The notes under the pieces: generated by a model | Database searches by the model: none | What the model was told of the DNA's origin: nothing | Seen by the model: the letters and a program-made list of their open reading frames with translations, nothing else | Position numbers and translations under genes: made by a program | Shown: in pieces, positions 44,016 to 55,148 of the stretch | Layout: the number at the start of each line of letters is the position of its first letter | How positions within the stretch are numbered: the stretch's first letter is position 1 | NCBI GenBank assembly: GCA_963555705.1 | Contig: OY743176.1 | Span: forward strand, 43,787,026 to 43,851,025 | Reading direction: 5' to 3' | Length of the DNA: 64,000 nt | From: Ligustrum vulgare | Lineage: Eukaryota; Streptophyta; Magnoliopsida; Lamiales; Oleaceae

Positions 44016-44251
44016 TGTTGGGATTAAAATTGAAGTTGTCAAAGTTGTTAGTATATCATTCAGTTAATAAGTCCAATTATTTGGGACATGTAAGCAGGAT
44101 TTGATTATTTCTTAATCATTTATCTCATTCATAGATTATGTAAAACGTGGATTGTTTATTTCTGTTTTTATTTGCTTATATAAGCCAACAACTTACTTTG
44201 AATAGTTATCAATCTGATATTTTAGTAAGCTATATTGCAGAGTTTACAACA
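44016..44251 (+). repeat. 3' LTR of the outer Copia
   Basis: 236 bp, TGTTGGGATTA to AGTTTACAACA. It ends about 190 bp before the putative SEC13 transcription start. Confidence 0.8.
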
Positions 44252-44440
44252 TTTCATAATTTTGTGACTCGTTTTAATTGCAATTTCCAACATAATTTTC
44301 TATAAACATTACCAATACATCATGTGCTTAATTGGGATAGACTAGTGACGTACCCAAACATAGCCACACCGTTACTGTTTTCACTATTCTTTCATTATTA
44401 TACATGAGATATATAATTCCTCCAGGTGTTCGTTTAGGCA
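44252..44440 (+). promoter_or_regulatory. Probable SEC13 promoter
   Basis: The DNA between the Copia LTR and the leader contains a TATA-like TATATAAT at 44410-44417 and a TGACGT motif (near 44345) of the kind bound by bZIP factors. The pre-insertion upstream sequence would continue at 23508. The transcription start is inferred at roughly 44440. Confidence 0.4.
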
Positions 44441-46184
44441 TTTCTCTTCCTGTCTTCAGCCTCCGCCCGATCGGATACAATTCCGGCTTTCTTTGGTAAG
44501 TATCTACGTCTAATTCCGTTTCTTTTTCTCTAGATTTATTATCCTGAGGTTGATTGATTTTTCTCTATTTCGACTTGAATATTTTTGAGATCTGGGGAAG
44601 AGTTCTTAGATCTGTCTCGTTTGCATTTAAAGAATTAATTTTTCACGTCATGATTTTTTTTTTTTTTTTAAAGATCCTACAATTGAATTGAATAATAAAA
44701 TAAAAAAGGATTGAACAGCTCAATTATTAATTAGATTAATTAATTCTGAGGAAGAGGTTTTTAATACGTTTTTTAATTAGGTTTTTAACCAATATATTGA
44801 GGATATATTCGGGTGTTTTGAGACTGTTTAGTTAGGGAATTTCCGGAGAAGCATGTGATTATAGGGGTGTGATGCAGATCTAGAAACAACTTGGATGTAA
44901 ATTTAGCAGAATTGAGACATAAGTCATGCCTAATTGGTCCTCCCACCCCAGCTCAATTTTGATTAATGAATCCTTGTGGGATTTGATTAACCGGTTGAAG
45001 ATGAAATCCTTCGTAGTTCTTATTAATCTAGTTCAAAATCACGTCTTGACCGCCCATGACAGCTTAATAGTTCAAAGCCTGATGCTAATTTGGTCCTATG
45101 ATGGGTTGAGAGGCACTCGCATTATACCTGCTTTGGGTTATAATATGATTTTTTAAGTGATTTGGAAGTTGATTCAGGTATGGATGACCTAAAAAGCATC
45201 GATATTTATAAATTGGTTATGTACATGTATTCAATACATATCCAAGTTCGAATACTTTCTAATACGTATGGTATACATAATTTTAATTATTTTATATATA
45301 TAAATCTTTTAAATTTTCGATAGGTATCGGTTTGATGAGCTTGATTCTATCGGTAATCAGTAAAATATGAGGTGGCTACTTCATGGTTCACATGCACCTT
45401 TGCTTCAGATCATTGACTTGAAACTCTTGTGTTGAAGAAATTGGAATATGTACTCTTTTGGGCATTCTACGAGAAGGAATAAAATAACCCTTTAACGAAT
45501 TGAAGAATTGTTTTTTATTCATAACAATTTGTGTCTTTTATAAAAAATATAAGATCTCTAAATTCAAAATGTAGTACGTTTTCAAAGACTCATTTGATGC
45601 TCCTGAAGGTGTTGGACTGGTTGAGGTTGCTAATCTATCATTAGATGAGTTAGAGTTGGGGAGTATTATTTTTAATGATAATGAAAGAAGCTGATGTGGA
45701 TGAAGTAGGAGAAAATAAAGTTTGGACAATTAAAGATTAAGATAAAATGATTTACTATTTTATTTTATTTTTATGATTTTGTTTTAAATTTTTTTATACT
45801 TAGCCCCTGTTTGATATAATTAAAATCAAAATTTTAGTAGATTTTGATAAAAGTTGATGAGATGTGTAGTTGAAATGCTGTGGATCCCATAAAATGTATG
45901 GTTAAGATTATCTATTGACTTTGACTTGAGATTAGATTTTAATCAGTGCCAAATAGTGGCATATTATGAAATTATGTTAAATTTTATAACACTTATCCTA
46001 TTTTATTTTTATTTTTTAAAGGGCGTACCGGTGTACCCATATCATATCTTGTTCAAATTACGTATCCATATCCATGCTTCTTAGTTTATGACCAATTTCT
46101 TTTTGACATATTGAAAAATTTAGGATATAATATCAGAAAGAACTGCGTTTGCGAAAGTTGAGCGTCATATATAAGCAAGAGAAG
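44440..46184 (+). other. SEC13 5' UTR with a 1.6-kb leader intron
   Basis: A CT-rich first exon (CTTCAGCCTCCGCCCGATCG) ends at a strong donor TTTG/GTAAG (44495/44496). The likely acceptor is ATTTAG at 46123 (or ATCAG at 46136), leaving about 50-60 bases of leader before the AUG. The intron has no gene. It contains a hAT-like scrap at about 45563-45660 (GLVEVANLSLDELELGS) and an AT-rich MITE-like block at 45800-46000 starting CCCCTGTTTGATA. I infer the splice pattern from the sites alone. Confidence 0.5.
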
Positions 46185-47093
46185 ATGCCTGCACAAAAGA
46201 TCGAAACAGGTCACAATGACGTGGTTCATGATGTATCCATGGATTATTATGGAAAACGAGTTGCAACAGCATCATCTGATGCCACTATAAAAATAATCGG
46301 TGTCAGCAACAATTCTACTTCTCAGCATCTTGCTACTTTGATTGGGCATCAAGGTCCAGTTTGGCAGGTAGCTTGGGCACATCCCAAGTTTGGCTCATTG
46401 CTCGCTTCCTGTTCTTATGATGGTAAGGTCATCATCTGGAAGGAAGGTACTCAGGGTGACTGGTCTCAATTTCATGTTTTCACTGACCACAAATCATCTG
46501 TCAATTCTATTGCTTGGGCGCCACATGAGCTGGGACTTTGCTTGGCTTGTGGATCATCTGATGGGAATATCTTGGTCTACACAGCGCGATCAGATGGTGG
46601 TTGGGAATCAACGAAAATTGACCAAGCACACCCCGTTGGAGTCACTTCAGTTTCATGGGCCCCTTCAACGGCCCCTGGTGCTTTAGTTGGATCTGGACTT
46701 CTGGATTCTGTTCAAAAGTTGGCATCTGGTGGCTGTGATAATACAGTGAAGGTTTGGAAGCTATATAACGGTAATTGGAAGATGGACTGCTTCCCTGCTC
46801 TACAAATGCACTCCGATTGGGTGAGAGATGTTGCCTGGGCACCAAATTTGGGGCTTCCAAAATCAACTATTGCCAGTGCTTCACAGGATGGTACTGTGGT
46901 CATATGGACTGCGGCAAAAGAAAGCGATCAATGGGATGGTAAAGTTTTGAAGGACTTTAAGGTTCCTGTTTGGAGGGTCTCATGGTCTCTGACTGGGAAC
47001 TTGTTGGCCGTGGCTGCTGGAGACAACAATGTCACATTATGGAAAGAGGCAGTTGATGGGGAGTGGCAAGAGGTCACCACAGTCGACCAGTAA
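46185..47093 (+). CDS. SEC13: SEC13 WD40 protein (COPII coat and nuclear pore scaffold)
   Basis: 302 codons, intronless, ATG at 46185 in the context GAAGATGCC; the protein starts MPAQKIETGHNDVVHDVSMD like other plant SEC13 proteins, which average about 300 residues. The frame is open to 46149 upstream but with no AUG there. Six WD-type blades are visible, with motifs such as IGHQGPVWQVAWAHP, SLLASCSYDGKVIIWKE, HKSSVNSIAWAPHELG, LASGGCDNTVKVWK, HSDWVRDVAWAPNLGL and TGNLLAVAAGDNNVTLWKE. SEC13 forms the outer COPII cage with SEC31 on ER-derived vesicles and is also part of the Nup107-160 nuclear pore subcomplex. No stops, frameshifts or lost motifs: this is the only gene in the window that looks functional. 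The product could be one of two paralogues (SEC13A/B); I cannot say which. Confidence 0.95.
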   Translation: MPAQKIETGHNDVVHDVSMDYYGKRVATASSDATIKIIGVSNNSTSQHLATLIGHQGPVWQVAWAHPKFGSLLASCSYDGKVIIWKEGTQGDWSQFHVFTDHKSSVNSIAWAPHELGLCLACGSSDGNILVYTARSDGGWESTKIDQAHPVGVTSVSWAPSTAPGALVGSGLLDSVQKLASGGCDNTVKVWKLYNGNWKMDCFPALQMHSDWVRDVAWAPNLGLPKSTIASASQDGTVVIWTAAKESDQWDGKVLKDFKVPVWRVSWSLTGNLLAVAAGDNNVTLWKEAVDGEWQEVTTVDQ

Positions 47094-47400
47094 AATTATC
47101 AAGAGAAAAAACGAAAAATCCAGAACGTATTCAGGTTCTTCTATTTTTCTCGTCTCTATCTATACATTTTGGGACATTGTTGATTATATGTTACTAGTTT
47201 TTCTGTAGTCTGAAATTCATTGTAGCTTGATCCTTTTGTTTGTATTGGCCATTTTAATTAAATCTTGGCTCTCCTTATTGTTTGTTGGCATAACTAATGA
47301 TTTCTTATTTCATAGATCACTGTAGATTTAGTTCTATATATTTGCCAAGTATTTTATATCTTCCAAAATGTTTTGAGGAACTATATATGATTAAAATTGC
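47094..47400 (+). terminator. SEC13 3' UTR and probable polyadenylation region
   Basis: T-rich DNA with TTTGTTTGTATTGG (about 47237) and AATTAAAT (about 47258), resembling plant far- and near-upstream polyadenylation elements. There is no canonical AATAAA close by. Confidence 0.4.
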
Positions 47401-48020
47401 ATTTGTATCAGTGTTATAGCTCTAGTCCCAAGTAACGTGAGTTTAGTTTCTTTTTCTCCTTTAATATTCGACTTTACCATTTCTAAACCTTTTGGTGTAT
47501 TTCGTTCCAGCGCCATTTTAAAATCTGATCATGAATCAGAAAAAATAAAAAATAAAAAATCCCATTTGATAAAACATATTTTTCCACTGAACTCTTAAAT
47601 TTTATTAAACTTAAAGTTAGGCTCTCTAACCTTTTGAGTATGTGATTTAGGTCCCCAAACCTTCAAAAATGAGGTTCAACATATCAAAATATGTGAATAC
47701 GAATTATTGCATTTTCTTTAAATTTTAAGATTCTTGAAATATTGCTATCTAAGGGCAGTTCATATTCGATGCGGGGCTGGATTCAAGTGTCTTATATCAA
47801 AAAGAAGTGGTAATCGTTGTTTAATGGAGAAGACGGGAGCCACGATTAAGATCAACTTGGCCCCAACGGAATCCATCTGCACAATTCACGCTTCCAATAT
47901 CATTACGAGCTTATCAATGAGTTGAGATGATGTCCTCAGGTAGTCAGGTTATGATGGAATACTTATCAGTGCACTAATATTCCTTGCACTTTTAATAAAG
48001 AGCACCCATCTTTTTTTAAA
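47401..48020. other. Intergenic DNA without recognised genes
   Basis: A short open stretch at 47734-47925 contains MEKTGATIKINLAP, faintly KH-domain-like, but too short and broken to call. Confidence 0.4.
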
Positions 48021-48706
48021 GGATAATTGGTGCAAAACGTTCCTATTTTTCATTGGTCTTGTGCAAATCATCTCAACCTTCAAAATTTTGACATTTTCAT
48101 CCTCAACTTTGAATTTTTTTTTTTTTTTTGCCAAAATCATCCCTGCTGTTAAAAAATTCTTTTGTTGACCATAAGTCACGCATTGACCAATTAAAAAATT
48201 AAAATAAATAAAAATAAAAATAATACACAATAGTAATTAATAAATAAATAAAATACATTATATCTTCTCTTCTCTCCATTCAAGTCTATCGCCACCCCAA
48301 CTCCAATTCCAACCCAAATCCTACCCACCATCGTCGTCGCTGTTCATCATCACCGGAGCCCCACCTTCACCACTTGTATGAGCTATGGCCTTATTGGACC
48401 TACATTATTTTAGCCATATGATTCGTGAGAGTGAAGATGAACCGAGTTTTATTTAATTTTTTTTATTTTTATTTTTATTTTTTGTTAATTTTAAATAAAA
48501 TGATGATTGAATAGACCATTTTGCCCTTTATTAAATTGGTCAATGGATGATTTATAGGTCAACAAACGAGTTTTTTTAACAGAACTAGACGGCAAGGAAT
48601 TTTTGGCAAGAAAATGCGAAGTTGATGGTGAAAATACCAAAATTTTAAAGATAGGGATAATTTGCACAAAACCGGTGAAAGGTAGGAACGTTTTGCGTCA
48701 TTACCC
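48021..48706. mobile_element. Mutator-like MITE with long inverted repeats
   Basis: The left arm GGATAATTGGTGCAAAACG and the inverted right arm GGGTAATGACGCAAAACG pair over about 180-200 bp with mismatches. The 9-bp flank TTTTTTAAA occurs at 48012-48020 and 48707-48715, the length expected of MULE insertions. The centre is a CT-rich, Ser/Pro-coding-like segment (48260-48370), perhaps captured DNA. No transposase. Confidence 0.75.
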
Positions 48707-48727
48707 TTTTTTAAAAATAGAATGGTA

Positions 48728-49000
48728 TTCCCTCTGTTCCGTAAAGATAAGCTGGTATTCTTTATTTGTTCGTCCCAAAATATATGTCACTTCCTTATTG
48801 AAAGTCAATATATTTTTAAATTTTTTAATATACTTTATTTAATATCCATTGTTATCAACAAATATAAAATAATCATATTTATTACGTTAGAGATATATTA
48901 ATAAAATGTAAGAAAAATTTATATTTTCAACTTTATTAATTGACATTTTTTTAATCTATGTGAAAATAGGATTAAGCTTATCGTCACGAGACGGAGGGAA
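48728..49000. mobile_element. Stowaway-like (Tc1/mariner) MITE
   Basis: 273 bp with inverted ends TTCCCTCTGTTCC and, inverted, TTCCCTCCGTCTC, flanked by TA. The CTCCGTC-type end and TA duplication are typical of Stowaway. Confidence 0.75.
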
Positions 49001-49489
49001 TATCAAACTTTAATTATACATATTCAATATTCTTTTTATTCAAAAAACCTCATTAAATTTTACTCTTATAGTACCCAAAATTGTTCTAAAATGGTTTGGT
49101 ACTTTCTACGCTCTCCTTTTCCTATAGAAGGAGAAAGAGTTTGACAAGTTGATGTAACGAAGAAAGGAAATATTATCGAAAGTTGGAACGAAGATTGTGA
49201 AGATTATTTGAATTAGTTTCAAAGGCTTGATGATTTTATGAAGTTAATTTGTAATAGTCGTCCCTCAATCTACTTTTGTTTACAAGGCCTTTGACCAATT
49301 TCTTCAAAATAAATAAATAAATAAATAAAAATCTAAAGATTAAAAAGTTTGAAAAGACAATGTTAACCTTATCAATTTACTTTTATTTTTCGTAGATCAT
49401 TCTATGTCAATTAATCGGTGTCACTAGTTTATTTTAATTTGCTTAATCTTGATTCTTGAAATTATGCAAAACTTCCCCTGATAGCAAGA
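49001..49489. other. Intergenic DNA, nothing recognised
   Basis: AT-rich; contains a short AAAT microsatellite near 49307-49330. Confidence 0.5.
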
Positions 49490-52335
49490 CAGATTTAGTT
49501 AGAAATTAGTTACTTCTAATTCAATTATAAATTAGTTAACTTAGTTATAGATTCAGTTTGTTAGTAAGTTAGTTTTCTGTAACCGATTCTTAATTCATGT
49601 ATATAAATATGATGAATCAAGTCAATGAAATACAGCTTGAAACTTCTTCTTGCAATCACAGGATTTTATTCCCCTAATCTATTTCCAATTCTTTTACGTA
49701 GAAAGCAAGCCTCAAGCCCAAATTATTTGAAATAGTTTCCTAGTCATAATGGCTTTAAAAAAATATTTCATTTACTTCAAATTTAACATCTATGGTTCTT
49801 GTCAAGGACCCAACTTCGAAGAAGGTTCTACATCGAGGCAAGCTTGAAAAAGGACTCTATAGGTTCCAAAATGTCTCTCCGTTTGCTAGTCATGATGCCC
49901 CATCTTCATGTCAAGCTCATTTCAATATGTCTCCAGACGTTAATACCTCCTCTGTTTTGGCAAATGTTTGTCATGAAAAGTCACGTTTTTTTGATATATG
50001 GCATGCTCGTTTGGGTCATGCTCACAGCCTTGTTGTTAATAAAGTGTTACAACTTTGTAATATCTCGACTCATTGCAATAATAATAATGTTCGTTCTTCA
50101 TGTCAATTGGCCAAAAGTCATCGTCTACCATTTTCTATTTCCTCTTTTCATGCCGTTAAACCATTTGAGTTAGTATACTCTGTCATTTTAGGTCCGGCTT
50201 ATGATACTGGTGTAGATAGGTCTTGATACTTTGTACTTTTTGTCGATGATTTCTCACATTTTTCTAGGTTTTTTCCTTTACGAACTAAAGATCAAGCATT
50301 TACTACATTCAATAAATTTAAAATCATGGTTGAAAATCAGTTTTCTACATCTATTAAATCCTTTCAATGTGATGATGGTGGTGAGTTTCGTTCTTTTGTT
50401 CCATTTCTTGACTAATGTGGTATTGCACTCCATAAACTATGTCTTTACATATCTCAACAAAATGGACGGATTAAGCAAAAGCATCATCATGTGGTTGAGA
50501 CGGGTTTAGCCTTACTCGCTCATGCCACTATTCCTCTTAGATTTAGATATATGGGTTTCAGACATCTATGTACTTAATCAATCATTTACCGAATCTTGTA
50601 ATTAAGTTTAAATCACGCTATGAGTTACTTTATCAGCGCTCTCCAGATTACTCTCTCCTTCGTACATTTGGTTGTCTTTGCTTTCCATACCTTCGTCCGT
50701 ATAACAATCACAAATTACAATATCATTATATCCAGTGCATTTTCCTTGGCTTCAGTACTCATCACAAATGCTACTTTTGCCTAAATCCCATTAGTCATCG
50801 TATCTACATTACACGGTATGTTGTGTTTGATGAATGTTTATTTCCTTTTTCCTCGACCAATTCTCTCCATCCTTCTCATTACCGTCATCAACCACTCCTA
50901 CTAATTTACCTCATCTTTCTCCTATGCTCACCTCTACCATTTTAGTAGTTTTAGCAACTCCCTTGTTCAGTCTTTATCTTCTGATTAGTCCGTATCTACA
51001 GCTCCCTCTCCTTCATTACCACCACCATCTGGTCCATCTTCTATTTTCCAGCAGCCTTCCCCCAACTAATACTCATCATATAGTCACTCGTTAATTGGAA
51101 AGTTGCTATGGAAAATGAATTATTAGCCCTTCACAGGAACAATACTTGGCAGCTCATTCCATGTCCATTTGATGTTGTTCCTATTGGTTCTAAATGGGGT
51201 TTTAAGCTTAAATATAAGCCTGATGGTGCTATTGAACTATACAAAGCTCGTCTTGTGGCCAAGGGGTTTAATCAAACTCATGGGATGAATTATTTTAATA
51301 CATTTAGTCCAGTTGTAGAGGTAGCCACTATTCGTATTTTCTTGACTTTGGCCTTATCTCATGGTTGGTTGGTTTGACAACTTAACATTCATAATACATT
51401 TCTTAATGGTCATTTAGTAAAGGATGTTTACATGATGCAGCCTTCAGGGTTTAAGGACTCTACCTTTCCTTCTCGTGTGTAAATTGACCGAGGCTTTGTA
51501 AGGTCTCAAACAAGATCCTTGAGCTTGGTTTACTAAACTCAGCTCTACTTTACTACAATAGGGTTTCCTTAGTTCTGAGGTTGATAACTATATGTTTGTT
51601 TTTAATTTAGCCACAAGTATAATCATTATTTTGATTTATGTGGATGATATATTAGTTACAAGTGATTGTCTAACAAGAATTAACACACTGATTTCGACAC
51701 TTAATGCTCAGTTTTCTCTTCGAGATCTTGATTGTCTCAATTACTTTTTGGGCATATATAGAAGCACTGTTGGGGTCCTTCAATATGCAAAAATCACTGG
51801 ACCTGAACTTACCTTTGTTGTGAATAAGGCGTGTCAGTTTATGCAATCTCCAACCTCAGCTCATTGGTTATTTGTAAAACGTATTCGTCGGTACCTTCAA
51901 GTTCTCTTCCCCCTGGAATTACCTTTCAAGCAACCTCTTCTCTTTCCCTCACCGCATTCACAGATGCTGATTGGGCTTCTTGTCCAGATGACTGTCGAAG
52001 TACTGGTGGATTTTGTGTCTTCTTCGATGACAATTTGGTATCTTGGTCATCCTCTAAACAGCGTGTTGTGTCTCATGGCAGCACCAAGTCAAAATACCGT
52101 GCTTTTGCTAATGTTGTTGCAAATTATCTTGGATGCGCTCCTCATTCCGTGAACTTCACTTATTTTTGCCTTCTCCTCCTATTCTTTGGTGCAATAATAC
52201 TGGTGCTAGACAATTATCTTTCTGTAGCTGATTCTTAGTTCGTGTATATAAATGAATCAAATCAATGAAATGCAACTTGAAACTTCTTCTTGCAATCACA
52301 ATGTTTTCTTCCCCTAATTTATTTCCAATTCTTAG
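49490..52335 (+). mobile_element. Decayed Copia retrotransposon
   Basis: Repeats containing TAAATATGATGAATCAAGTC or its near relative, then GAAACTTCTTCTTGCAATCA and CCCCTAAT, occur at about 49595-49695 and 52235-52335, the ends of two LTRs. Between them lies only the part of pol from pre-integrase to RNase H. The 5' half (primer site, gag, protease) is missing, and the 3' LTR is fused into the RNase H end. Outer boundaries are approximate. Confidence 0.6.
49792..52210 (+). pseudogene. Copia pol remnant (integrase to RNase H)
   Basis: Pre-integrase blocks (LHRGKLEKGLYRF, IWHARLGHAHSLVVNKVL) are followed by integrase: LFVDDFSHFSRFFPL, KSFQCDDGGEFRSF and SQQNGRIKQKHHHVVETGLA, with stops between. 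The reverse transcriptase has [49 protein letters not shown] near 51640, and DLDCLNYFLGI. RNase H reads FTDADWASCPDDCRSTGGFC, VSHGSTKSKYRA. There are several stop codons and one internal deletion after FLGI. Confidence 0.75.
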
Positions 52336-52741
52336 TTCTGTAGATTTTTTCTTCCACTTTGCTCATCAACTCATGCACCAACTTTTAAGGCTAGAAAATA
52401 AAAATAATAAACAAAATTGCTAAAAAGATGGAGAGGGAAGTATTGAACTGTGGAAAACAATGAGATTGTCTGCTTGCTTTTCTATTTGTTTTAGGATATC
52501 TTTCTATATGCAAATTTTTGAGAGACGTGTAAAATATAAAGACAAGTTTAACTGCAAAATTTGATTTCACTTCTAAAGTACAATGAGAGATGTAAATGTA
52601 TAATTTTAAGTATGTTAGATTATATTTTGCAGTGCTATCAAGAATTTGCGTGCTGGTGCTATAATAACAACCAGATGCAAATTGAAAATTGTTTAGTGAG
52701 AATGATGTAGATTGTGAAAAAAAAAAAAAAAAAAAAAAACT
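52336..52741. other. Intergenic DNA ending in a 22-A tract
   Basis: No gene. The A run at about 52718-52739 could be the tail of a retroposed sequence but no matching body is recognised. Confidence 0.4.
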
Positions 52742-54420
52742 ATGGTTCAAGATTGGAGAGAAATGTGCAAGATTTGGGATATCAAGAAATTTGTATTAGT
52801 GACCGACTTGAATGCAGTTAATTCTTTTAGCATAGATAAGACATTGGGGAAAATGTCAGAATGTGAAAGGGATACTTTAAGATACGTAAGGAAAGTTACT
52901 AAGGGGACATGTATAATGCATTTGTAAGTTGCAAAAAAAAAAAGTGACTAGTAAAAGTTGTGATTGCTTGCTATCTTAGCGTACGTCCTATGGGCCACAA
53001 AGGAGAACACTTTCATTTGTTTATGGTGGTTTGACCTGATAGATGATCTCGACATGTTCGAGAAGTATCCATGGGGAAAATTAACTTTGGAATGCATGAT
53101 TAATGTATTCAAGTGTAACAGGGGAAATAAATTGAGAAATTCAAATGTAAGGGAGAGTCTTGTTGTAGGTATTTCTTACATGGTTTTCCCCTTACAATAA
53201 TGATATGAACAAACTATACACTTGACTTTATATTATTTTTGTTGTTATAATTTTTTGTGAGATAATAATGTTTGTTTGACAACGAATTTGGGCATTCGAA
53301 GCGATTTCAAGTTTGTCAAGAAACATATGGATGCAATTCCAAGAATAATCACTTAGAAAATGCCGAGAACATTTGTTGCTATTGATAAGGTGTTGGAATT
53401 AAAAGAGGTGACTAGTCTTTATTTGTAAAAAATTTAATAGGCTTTACTTAGTTTAATGTTAATTATTTGTTTAATTTAATATTTGTAGCTAGAGGTTAAT
53501 TCTACTTTGTTTCTCAATTAAGCAGCACTCTAGAAGATTTACTGGAAAGAGTTGACTCCGAATGTGGAAGAAGATGAAAATGTTTACATCATTCAGAAGG
53601 AGATGAGGATGAATACAATGTTGAGCAATATCATTTTTTCTACCAACAATCACCTTGGGCATCTCGACCACCGCCGTTGGTATCTCATGGCCTGAACATA
53701 GCAGATTTAGTAAGAAGAGAAATGGGAAAACTTGAAGGAAGGTTGCTAGGTTTCATATCAACCCAGCTTGATCAAATGGAGCAAAAGATTGATTGGTTGG
53801 TTGAATTGGCAATGGCAAGGTCGATTTCATTCAACAACTAGTGCATTTAACGAAGCCACCAGTAGCACAACTTATGTATCAAAAGATGGATTAGATGATG
53901 GGTTTAAAAATGAGGTTGGAGTTTAGGATGTGATCGATGACCTTGAAAAAGAATCAAAGTTAGTAGGGGAGGAAGAATATAGAATGTCATAGGAAAAGAA
54001 ACTAAGATTGGAGTTGAGGATGCGATGGAAGAGCTTGAGAAAGATTCAATGTCAAAAGAGGATGAAGGGAAAGAGAATATCTTAGAGAAATAAACCGAGA
54101 TTCGAGTTGGGGATGTGGAAGAGCTTGAGAGAGAATCAAAGTTAGAAGAGGAGGAAGAAAAGGGAATGTCGGATGAAAAGAAACTGATATTGGAGTTGAT
54201 GATGCGATGGAAGAGCATGGAAAGAAAACAATGGTAGAAGAATGTGCTGGAGAAGAGATAATGGCAGGAAAAAAATCTGGAGAAGATAAAAATGATGGCG
54301 ATGAGATCGAATGCACGGAGAAAGATACACCCACTTACTTTTTTATACCTTTAAAACACACTTTCTATGTTCTCCCTTCACGAACCCGTAAAGAGGAGAA
54401 AGTTATCAGTTATTGACGTA
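52742..54420 (+). pseudogene. DUF1985-like transposon gene remnant
   Basis: The frame at 52964-53200 reads FICLWWFDLIDDLDMFEKYP, WGKLTLECMINVFK and YMVFPLQ, matching the YPWG block and the FPLALQ-like end of the DUF1985 domain that plant MULEs and related elements carry beside Ulp1 peptidases. Further on, an open stretch (about 53690-53840) gives LVRREMGKLEGRLLGFISTQ, LDQMEQKIDWL, a coiled coil. It is followed by repetitive Glu/Lys-rich sequence. Stops break the frame repeatedly. No Ulp1 catalytic motifs were found. Confidence 0.4.
53915..54220 (+). repeat. Degenerate ~90-bp tandem repeat of coding-like units
   Basis: Three to four units of about 89-95 bp each contain GGAGTTGAGGATG, GAAGAGCTTGAGA and AAGAGGA. 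The translated theme is EELExES followed by an acidic/Lys run. Confidence 0.65.
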
Positions 54421-54654
54421 TATGATCATTATCGAAAAGTACATCATCTGAAGGTTCAAGCTCCAGATAAATGAATGAAAACTACATCTTACGGGTAATT
54501 CAATACATATAGTTGCAACTGCTTGTGGAGGTAATGATATTATCAAAATATTAAGTATTTTGTAATGATTGTGTTGTGTGTAGACAATCACTTACTCACA
54601 AACTTCATGTGGGACTATTACTTATCATTTTCCCATCTCATGGAACACCTTTTT

Positions 54655-54735
54655 CGCTCCACTTAGCCTTATCCCCGCTAGGGGGATTTTAGTGATAGGT
54701 TCTATAGGAACTGGACAATTCTATTTGGTTGACAG
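54655..54735 (+). pseudogene. Plastid ycf2 fragment
   Basis: Reads [20 protein letters not shown] and YLV, the Walker-A-like region of the plastid Ycf2 protein (normally [18 protein letters not shown]). The DNA is strikingly plastid-like on both sides of the motif (TTTTAGTGATAGGTTCTATA). About 80 bp only; non-functional nuclear plastid DNA. Confidence 0.75.
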
Positions 54736-55148
54736 TCGAATCATACATTTTTTTTCTATGAAAGTTCAAGCAAAATATTTGATAAAGATTTTTAATGAGG
54801 ATAGCTATCTCAATGATAATGTAAGTAATCAAACTTCAATGCATTTACAAAACTTATATAAATAGATTAAGTTGGTAGTAATTACTTTTATGGGTACAGA
54901 TTGTGGATAAATCCTTGTACCAAACACGAGAGAGGTCTTCAAAGTATCCAAATATGTTCCAGTAAGATTGTAGTATCTTGGATATTTACTTCTAGAAATA
55001 TGTTTGGAAAGCATATGAAGCGTTGTAACAAAAGAAATACTTTGAAGTTAGTAAAACTCTACTCAATTATGTGGCAGTGGCTGCTCTGGAACTGGGTAAA
55101 AAGTCTGCTTAAATACATAACATAGGCTACTCCAAAAGCTAGGTAAAC
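54736..55148. other. Intergenic DNA, nothing recognised
   Basis: AT-rich with short chance ORFs only. Confidence 0.5.

Larger units (their letters stand above)
23509..44251 (+). mobile_element. Outer Copia retrotransposon, 20.7 kb with nested insertions
   Basis: The 5' LTR (23509-23690) and 3' LTR (44016-44251) share the body GAAGTTGTCAAAG and the end AGTTTACAACA. TTTC flanks both ends (23505-23508 and 44252-44255). TGGTATCAGAGC follows the 5' LTR, and a purine tract AGGAGAAGAAT precedes the 3' LTR. Its own coding sequence is in three pieces: gag (23774-24638), protease/pre-integrase (34457-34948) and integrase to RNase H (41521-43936). The pieces are separated by a SIRE-like Copia and a Gypsy remnant. 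Removing the inserts with one copy of their target duplications leaves about 4.4 kb. All coding parts have stops. Confidence 0.85.

Noticed and set aside
45538..45729. hAT-like peptide GLVEVANLSLDELELGS in the SEC13 intron
   Set aside because: Too short and not diagnostic; mentioned only within the intron entry.
47734..47925. Short ORF with MEKTGATIKINLAP, faintly like a KH RNA-binding domain
   Set aside because: The GxxG loop is missing, the frame is short and no neighbouring exons support it.
52718..52739. A-tract as tail of a processed pseudogene or SINE
   Set aside because: No recognisable gene body, RNA polymerase III boxes or target duplication next to it.
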